A DNA stretch of 64,000 bases, from NCBI RefSeq assembly GCF_017315725.1, contig NZ_JAFLRG010000001.1, forward strand, positions 620,001 through 684,000. The letters run 5' to 3'. Within the stretch, counting starts at the first letter, position 1. Each line of letters begins with the position of its first letter. The translations under genes were made by a program, and so were the position numbers. The stretch comes from Trinickia acidisoli (GTDB lineage Bacteria; Pseudomonadota; Gammaproteobacteria; Burkholderiales; Burkholderiaceae). Below, in pieces: positions 58,950 to 64,000 of this stretch. The notes below the pieces were generated by a model, which ran no database searches, was not told the origin of the DNA, and saw only the letters and a program-made list of their open reading frames with translations.

Positions 58950-59023
58950 ACCCCGGGCCGGCCGGGTTAAACCGAAACGATCGACATGAGTCAAAGGCGG
59001 CAAAAGACACGCCTTCGTACACT

Positions 59024-59048
59024 GCCAAGCCGGCGCCGCCGGCTTGGC
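59024..59048 (+). other. Perfect 11-bp hairpin before the aldose epimerase gene
   Basis: GCCAAGCCGGC (59024-59034) and GCCGGCTTGGC (59038-59048) flank a 3-base loop, 20 bases before the epimerase ATG and close to its ribosome-binding site. No T-run follows. It could limit read-through or translation of the last gene. Confidence 0.5.
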
Positions 59049-59068
59049 GCCTCTCGACGGAGCTGATC

Positions 59069-60151
59069 ATGACCGCAGCGAATACCGATGCCATCGCCAT
59101 GAGGGGGGCGCGTGCGCCTGAAACGCGCCGCGCACGCGTGTCGGACACGCACAGCACGCGCGCGGAAGTGCGCAATGCGAAACTGGCGGCGATCGTGCAG
59201 CCGGTGCGCTCGGGGCCGGACACATCGGCGATCGCGCGTGCGGCGGCCGGCACGCACGAAAGCGCCGAGTTGACGCTCGCCAATGCGCAATTGCGGGTCG
59301 ATCTCGCGCCGGCACTGGGCGGAGGCATGACGCGTTTCGATTGGCACGGCGATGGCGGGCTGCCGACGCCGATTTTCCGCCCCTGCGCGTCGGCGGTGCG
59401 ATCTGACACCGATCCGAACGCGCTCGCCTGTTACCCACTCGTGCCTTACTCGAACCGGATCGGCCGCGCACGATTTCACTTCGACGGGCGCGATTTTACC
59501 GTGCCGCGCAATCGAGGCGCGGAGCCGCTGCCGATTCACGGCGACGGATGGCTGCGCGCCTGGCGCGTCGTCGAACGCGGCGACGCGCATGCGACGCTCG
59601 CGCTCGAGCGGGAACGAGCGAAGCCGTACGCTTATCGCGCGACGCTCGGCTATGCGCTCGAGGACGCGACGCTTGCCGTGACGCTTGCCGTCGAAAACGC
59701 CGGGCGCGAACCGATGCCGTTCGGGCTCGGGCTTCATCCTTTCTTCGCGCGCGACGCCGACACGCGGCTTTCCGCGGCGGCGAGCGGGTTGTGGCTATCG
59801 GGCCCCGATTGGCTGCCCGTGCGCCACGTCTTGGTGCCGCCGGCCTGGGAGTTCGGCGTGGCCTATCCGCTACCCGACGCGCTCGTCAACCACGCTTTCA
59901 CGCAATGGAGCGGCCGGGCCGCCGTCGTTTGGCCGCGCAAGCGGCTGTCGGTGACGGTCGAGGCGAACGCCGATTACTACGTGCTCTATACGCCGCCCGG
60001 CGAGGATTTCTTTTGCTTCGAGCCCGTGGATCATCCGATCAATGCCGTCAACCTACCCGGCGGCGCGTGCGAGCACGGCATGACGGTGCTGGCGCCGGGC
60101 GAAACGCTCGCGCGCGAGTTTCGCTTCACGGTCGAGCCGGTCGGGCGGTAG
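59069..60151 (+). CDS. Aldose 1-epimerase (mutarotase)
   Basis: A 360-residue enzyme of the GalM superfamily that interconverts alpha and beta sugar anomers, which helps a C1 dehydrogenase that uses one anomer. The fold starts near residue 68 (AELTLANAQLRVDLAPALGGGMTRF); catalytic residues are the His of LPIHGDGWLRAW and GLGLHPFF and the Glu of CFEPVDHPINAVN. The first 65 residues are an Ala/Arg-rich extension without a signal peptide; an ATG at 59099 is an alternative, but ACGGAG six bases upstream favours 59069. Last gene of the sugar cluster. Confidence 0.88.
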   Translation: MTAANTDAIAMRGARAPETRRARVSDTHSTRAEVRNAKLAAIVQPVRSGPDTSAIARAAAGTHESAELTLANAQLRVDLAPALGGGMTRFDWHGDGGLPTPIFRPCASAVRSDTDPNALACYPLVPYSNRIGRARFHFDGRDFTVPRNRGAEPLPIHGDGWLRAWRVVERGDAHATLALERERAKPYAYRATLGYALEDATLAVTLAVENAGREPMPFGLGLHPFFARDADTRLSAAASGLWLSGPDWLPVRHVLVPPAWEFGVAYPLPDALVNHAFTQWSGRAAVVWPRKRLSVTVEANADYYVLYTPPGEDFFCFEPVDHPINAVNLPGGACEHGMTVLAPGETLAREFRFTVEPVGR

Positions 60152-60243
60152 GCGGGCCCGAGCATTCACCGCGTTCATCGGCGTGCGCCGGACGATGCCG
60201 GCGAGGGCCCTTGCGCGGGTAGAATACGGGCCTTTCCCGCCAC

Positions 60244-60257
60244 CGGGACGCGTCCCG
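60244..60257. promoter_or_regulatory. Palindrome just upstream of pyrF
   Basis: CGGGACGCGTCCCG is a perfect 14-base palindrome followed by TTTT, eight bases before the pyrF ATG. A -10-like TAGAAT lies at 60220-60225 without a good -35. The palindrome could be an operator or a small attenuating hairpin. Confidence 0.4.
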
Positions 60258-60265
60258 TTTTCGTC

Positions 60266-61090
60266 ATGACCATCTCCTACTCGTTCGCCCGCTCGCTCGG
60301 CGAGGCCTGGCAGCGCACGGGCTCGCTGCTGTGCGTCGGCCTCGATCCCGAACCGTCGCGCTTTCCGGCCGCGCTTGCGAGACGCGCCGACAAGATCTTC
60401 GAATTCTGCCGCGACATCGTCGATGCGACGGCGCCGTTCGCGAGCGCGTTCAAGCCGCAGATCGCCTATTTCGCCGCGCATCGGGCCGAAGACCAGCTCG
60501 AAGCGCTGATCGCGCACATTCACGAGCGTCACCCTGGGCTGCCGGTCGTGCTCGACGCCAAGCGCGGCGACATCGGCAGCACGGCCGAGCAATACGCGCG
60601 CGAGGCGTTCGAGCGCTATCGGGCCGATGCGGTGACGGTCAATCCGTACATGGGCTTCGATTCGATCGAGCCGTATCTCGCGCACGCAGGCAAGGGCGTC
60701 ATCGTGCTGTGCCGGACGTCGAACCCCGGCGGCTCCGATTTGCAGTTTCTCGAAACGGGTGGGCGGCCGCTCTATCAAGTCGTCGCTTCGCTGGCGGCCG
60801 AGAAATGGAATGCGAGCGGGCAACTCGGGCTCGTCGTCGGCGCCACGTTTCCGAACGAGATCGAGGTCGTGCGCGGGATCGTCGGCGACATGCCGCTGTT
60901 GATTCCGGGCATCGGCGCCCAGGGCGGCGACGTCGAGGCGACGGTGCGTGCCGGCCGCACGAGCGCGGGAGCGGGGATGATGATCAATTCGTCGCGCGCG
61001 ATTTTGTACGCGGGCAAGGATGAGGCGTTTGCGCAGGCGGCCGCGCGCGCCGCGCAAGAAACGCGCGACAAGATCAACGCCTACCTTTGA
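60266..61090 (+). CDS. pyrF: Orotidine 5'-phosphate decarboxylase (type 2)
   Basis: A 274-residue enzyme that makes UMP from OMP in the last step of pyrimidine synthesis. The catalytic segment [13 protein letters not shown] (Asp-Lys-Asp) near residue 95 marks the longer, type 2 family typical of many betaproteobacteria and mycobacteria; [22 protein letters not shown] and [10 protein letters not shown] follow. It is separate from the sugar cluster and convergent with pncC 28 bases downstream. Confidence 0.95.
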   Translation: MTISYSFARSLGEAWQRTGSLLCVGLDPEPSRFPAALARRADKIFEFCRDIVDATAPFASAFKPQIAYFAAHRAEDQLEALIAHIHERHPGLPVVLDAKRGDIGSTAEQYAREAFERYRADAVTVNPYMGFDSIEPYLAHAGKGVIVLCRTSNPGGSDLQFLETGGRPLYQVVASLAAEKWNASGQLGLVVGATFPNEIEVVRGIVGDMPLLIPGIGAQGGDVEATVRAGRTSAGAGMMINSSRAILYAGKDEAFAQAAARAAQETRDKINAYL

Positions 61091-61118
61091 TGCGCGCGCT
61101 GCTGACGAACGGGTGCCG

Positions 61119-61619
61119 TTAGCGTTCGTGCTCGTCGATATGCTTGAGCAGGCCGCGCAGCGCGTGCGCGGCCGCTTGTGCGCGAATCTGCTCGCGATCG
61201 CCCTTGAAGACGAGCGTCTGCGCCGACGTTTCGAGCCGATTGCTCCAAGCGAAGCAAACCATGCCGACGGGCTTCGTCTCCGTGCCGCCGCCGGGCCCCG
61301 CCACGCCCGTGATCGCGAGCGATACCTGCGCGCGGCTGTTGCGCAGCGCGCCTTCCGCCATCGCCCGGGCGACGCTCTCGCTGACGGCGCCATGCTTGTC
61401 GATGAGTTCGGCCGGCACGCCGATCATCTCCGTCTTGGCTTGATTCGAATAAGTGACGAAGCCGCGTTCGAACCAACCGCTGCTGCCCGAGATGTCCGTG
61501 ACAGCGGTAGCGACCATGCCCCCCGTGCACGATTCGGCGGTCGCGAGTAAAAGGCGCGTCTCGCGCAGCTTGTTGCCGGCGCGCACGGCGAGTTGATGGA
61601 CGACGGAATCGGTGGGCAT
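61119..61619 (-). CDS. pncC: CinA-family nicotinamide-nucleotide amidase (PncC type)
   Basis: A 166-residue stand-alone CinA C-terminal domain that deamidates nicotinamide mononucleotide to nicotinate mononucleotide in pyridine recycling. LLATAESCTGGMVA with the catalytic Ser, GSSGWFERGFVTYSN, and AITGVAGPGGGTETKPVGMV are the family motifs. The N-terminal domain of full CinA is absent, as in E. coli PncC. It lies downstream of pgpA and thiL on the same strand (54-base gap). Confidence 0.92.
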   Translation of the reverse strand: MPTDSVVHQLAVRAGNKLRETRLLLATAESCTGGMVATAVTDISGSSGWFERGFVTYSNQAKTEMIGVPAELIDKHGAVSESVARAMAEGALRNSRAQVSLAITGVAGPGGGTETKPVGMVCFAWSNRLETSAQTLVFKGDREQIRAQAAAHALRGLLKHIDEHER

Positions 61620-61673
61620 TGCAATGATCTCGGCTGGGCGGAGGGCGGACGAAGGTTGCGTGACCTCGAATGG

Positions 61674-62270
61674 TCAAATGGTCATGCGCCACAAGGCGAT
61701 CACGAGCAGCGTGAAGAACGCGGCGACGAGATCGTCGAGCATGATGCCGAAGCCGCCTTTGACGTGGCGGTCGAAGTAGCGGATCGGCGGTGGCTTGACC
61801 ATGTCGAAGAAGCGGAACAGCAGGAACGCCCATAGCTGGCCGACGAACGTTTCGGGCGTCACGAACAGCAGCACGAGCCAGAACGCGATGATTTCGTCCC
61901 AGACGACGGGGGAGGGGTCGTCCGTGCCGAGCCGGCGCGCCGTGAAGCCGGTCATGTAAATGCCGGCGACGAAGCCCAGGACGATCAGCGCGGCCCACGC
62001 CGCGACGGTGAGACGGCCGTCGAGCGCGGCGAACGATACCCACGCGAACAGCGTTCCCATCGTCCCCGGCATCACGGGCGAGAGCCCGCTGCCGAAGCCC
62101 AGCGAAAAGAAATGCAGCGGATGCGAGCGCATGAAGCGCGCGCTCGCGCGGCGCTTGGGCGGCCGGGCGGAGGACGAGGCCGGCGCCGGCGGCGCGGACA
62201 CGGAGGGCGCGGCGGCCGAAGCGGGCGGTGTGCCGCCGGGAAGCGTTGGGTCGGTCGGATCAGTTTGCAT
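61674..62270 (-). CDS. pgpA: Phosphatidylglycerophosphatase A
   Basis: A 198-residue inner-membrane phosphatase for phosphatidylglycerol synthesis. After a Pro/Ala-rich N-terminal extension of about 45 residues come GFGSGLSPVMPGTMGT, DDPSPVVWDEIIAFW with the acidic cluster, and FRFFDMVKPPPIRYFDRHVKGGFGIMLDDLVAA, the PgpA signature with several membrane helices. Its start overlaps the thiL stop by 11 bases, the thiL-pgpA arrangement known from other proteobacteria. Confidence 0.94.
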   Translation of the reverse strand: MQTDPTDPTLPGGTPPASAAAPSVSAPPAPASSSARPPKRRASARFMRSHPLHFFSLGFGSGLSPVMPGTMGTLFAWVSFAALDGRLTVAAWAALIVLGFVAGIYMTGFTARRLGTDDPSPVVWDEIIAFWLVLLFVTPETFVGQLWAFLLFRFFDMVKPPPIRYFDRHVKGGFGIMLDDLVAAFFTLLVIALWRMTI

Positions 62271-63261
62271 CGAAATGGTCGAAGCCGTGCAGCGTCAGCG
62301 AAAGCGGCGCCTGCGAGGCGTCGTGCCACGCAATCGTCGGCGCCTCGCTTGCATGACGCAGGGCGCTTATTGTACCGATCCGCGTCACGGCGATGTTCGC
62401 GCGCTCGCCGGCATCTGCGATCGCTTCGCGTGCGTGCGGTGGGGCCGTGAAGAGGAGCTCGTAATCGTCGCCGCCGGCGAGCGCACAGCGCCGCTGCGTA
62501 TCGAGCGGCAGCTTGCGCAGCGCGCTCGATATGGGGACGGTGTCGACGTCGATCGACGCTCGCGCGCGCGAGCGCTCGAGGATGTGGAGCAAGTCGCCCG
62601 CCAGCCCGTCGGAGACGTCGAGCGCCGAGTGCGCGAGTCCGCGCAGCGCGAGCCCGAGCGCGATGCGCGGCTCGGGCCGGTCGAGTGCTTGGCGCAACGC
62701 GGCGTGCTCGCGTTCATCGAAGAGGCCCTCCGGCCATTCGCCGCGCAAGATGCCGAGCCCGGCTCGCGCGTCGCCGAGCGTGCCCGATACCCAAATGTCG
62801 TCGTTCTCGCGCGCGCCGTCGCGACGCAATGCGCCTTGCGCGGGTACGTCGCCGAAGATGGTGACGCACAGATTCAACGGCCCGCGCGTCGTATCGCCCC
62901 CGATCAACTGACAATCGAACCGGTTGGCCAGCGCGAACAGGCCTTGTGCGAACGCTTCGAGCCACACCTCGCGTGGCGTTTCGAGCGCGAGCGAGAGCGT
63001 AAACGCCCGCGGCTTCGCACCCATCGCCGCGAGGTCCGACAGGTTGACGGCGAGCGTCTTGTGGCCGAGCGCCTGCGGCTCGGCGCTCGCCAGGAAATGC
63101 CGGCCCTCGACGAGCATGTCTGTCGAAACGGCCAGCAACTCACCCGGTTCGGGGGCGATCAGCGCGCAATCGTCGCCGATGCCTAATTCGGCGCGCTGCG
63201 GGCCGGAGCGCGCGCGCTGAGCGAAGAAGCGTTCGATCAGCGCGAATTCGGAAAGGGACAT
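62260..63261 (-). CDS. thiL: Thiamine-monophosphate kinase
   Basis: A 333-residue kinase that makes thiamine diphosphate, the last step of the pathway. FALIERFFAQRA start, GIGDDCALI, VSTDMLVEGRHF and LSDLAAMGAKP are the ATP/Mg-binding motifs of the AIR-synthase-like fold; DVSDGLAGDL and ALAGGDDYELLFTAPP follow. The ATG at 63261 is chosen over a TTG two codons upstream. Divergent from the malic enzyme gene. Confidence 0.95.
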   Translation of the reverse strand: MSLSEFALIERFFAQRARSGPQRAELGIGDDCALIAPEPGELLAVSTDMLVEGRHFLASAEPQALGHKTLAVNLSDLAAMGAKPRAFTLSLALETPREVWLEAFAQGLFALANRFDCQLIGGDTTRGPLNLCVTIFGDVPAQGALRRDGARENDDIWVSGTLGDARAGLGILRGEWPEGLFDEREHAALRQALDRPEPRIALGLALRGLAHSALDVSDGLAGDLLHILERSRARASIDVDTVPISSALRKLPLDTQRRCALAGGDDYELLFTAPPHAREAIADAGERANIAVTRIGTISALRHASEAPTIAWHDASQAPLSLTLHGFDHFDAN

Positions 63262-63449
63262 AGGCAAGCGGAGTCAAGGGGACGAGTAAAGGGTGAGCGG
63301 GGTGCGCGGTTGCGTCTACGCGCGGCGCGTTCGCGGCGCGGACGCACCTGGCCGGACGGACAGGGCTGCCGGGACGGGGGGCGAATGGCGCTACAATGCG
63401 TCGAAACTTTATTCTAATCCGCGTAACAAGACTGGACCTCTCGAACCTC

Positions 63450-64000
63450 ATGTCTACGAATTCCACCACCGCCAAAGCGAAGCTGCGCGAAGCCGCGCTC
63501 GATTATCACGAATTTCCCTCGCCGGGCAAGATCGCCATTGCGCCGACGAAGCAGATGATCAACCAGCGCGATCTCGCGCTTGCGTATTCGCCGGGGGTCG
63601 CGTTCGCCTGTGAGGAAATCGTCGAGAATCCGCTGAACGCGGCGCGCTTCACGGCGCGCAGCAACTTGGTCGGCGTCGTCACGAACGGCACCGCGGTGCT
63701 GGGCCTCGGCAACATCGGCCCGCTCGCGTCGAAGCCCGTGATGGAAGGCAAGGCGGTGCTGTTCAAGAAGTTCGCCGGCATCGACGTGTTCGACATCGAA
63801 TTGAACGAATCCGATCCGCATAAGCTCATCGACGTCATCGCCGCACTCGAGCCCACGTTCGGCGGGATCAATCTCGAAGACATCAAGGCGCCCGATTGCT
63901 TCATCGTCGAGCGCGAGTGCCGCAAGCGGATGAAGATCCCCGTCTTCCACGACGACCAGCACGGTACCGCCATCGTCGTCGCCGCGGCGGTGACGAACGG
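63450..64000 (+). CDS. maeB: NADP-dependent malic enzyme, N-terminal part (cut by the window end)
   Basis: The first 183 residues of a malic enzyme that decarboxylates malate to pyruvate. [36 protein letters not shown], and [44 protein letters not shown] are diagnostic of the MaeB type, and the metal-binding segment [10 protein letters not shown] is reached at the window edge. MaeB proteins usually continue into a phosphotransacetylase-like C-terminal domain, which is outside the window. A TACAAT at 63392-63397 is a plausible -10 in the 188-base gap to thiL. Confidence 0.93.
   Translation, partial: MSTNSTTAKAKLREAALDYHEFPSPGKIAIAPTKQMINQRDLALAYSPGVAFACEEIVENPLNAARFTARSNLVGVVTNGTAVLGLGNIGPLASKPVMEGKAVLFKKFAGIDVFDIELNESDPHKLIDVIAALEPTFGGINLEDIKAPDCFIVERECRKRMKIPVFHDDQHGTAIVVAAAVTN

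Overview
The window is a chromosomal segment of a betaproteobacterium of the Burkholderiaceae, most likely Burkholderia sensu lato (Paraburkholderia/Trinickia-like). The evidence is high-GC coding sequence, the gene order rplU-rpmA-obgE-proB-CNP1-rppH-proS, a lysine/alanine/proline repeat histone H1-like protein, accB-accC-prmA, and an ABC transporter of the AraFGH type. The genus is an inference; there is no rRNA in the window. I see no insertion sequence, prophage or CRISPR array.

Positions 1-15795 hold an exopolysaccharide/capsule locus on the + strand. Its first 5.7 kb (partial epimerase, Wzy-like polymerase, three family 2 glycosyltransferases, Wzx-like flippase) is visibly AT-richer than the rest. 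A PHPT-type initiating sugar transferase follows, then a block that matches the order of the enterobacterial group 4 capsule genes gfcABCDE-etp-etk (paralogous to yjbEFGH): a small Gly/Ala/Thr-rich secreted protein, a GfcB/YjbF lipoprotein, a single 1005-residue protein that appears to fuse GfcC/YjbG with GfcD/YjbH, a very long multi-SLBB Wza-like protein, and a Wzz-like protein without a kinase domain. The locus ends at a bidirectional terminator and a tRNA-Pro(CGG) gene.

Positions 16-46 kb are core genome: ispB, ribosomal proteins L21/L27 with a near-consensus promoter, obgE, proB, a CNP1-like lipoprotein, rppH, proS, a hypoxanthine phosphoribosyltransferase, ffh, a CcsA/YpjD-like protein, ampD, nrdA and nrdB, the histone-like gene, a glycine-zipper lipoprotein, a PfkB kinase, tpx, a DUF3426 protein, prmA-accC-accB-aroQ, a TlpA-type thioredoxin, a putative nucleotidyltransferase, mpl, a YqiA-like esterase, and an RNB exoribonuclease followed by aroE and mtgA. 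The nrdA promoter carries two NrdR-box-like sites 31 bp apart, one over the -10, followed by a long leader with a 15-bp hairpin.

Positions 49.8-60.2 kb form a sugar catabolic cluster: an IclR regulator with a good promoter and a candidate operator just downstream of it, dgoK and dgoA (2-keto-3-deoxygalactonate kinase and phosphate aldolase), an SDR, araF-araG-araH, a XylB-like SDR aldose dehydrogenase, an SMP-30 lactonase and an aldose 1-epimerase. Together they describe oxidative (De Ley-Doudoroff-type) use of D-galactose and probably L-arabinose; the sugar-acid dehydratase step is not encoded here. The window closes with pyrF, pncC-type cinA, pgpA, thiL and the start of a malic enzyme gene.
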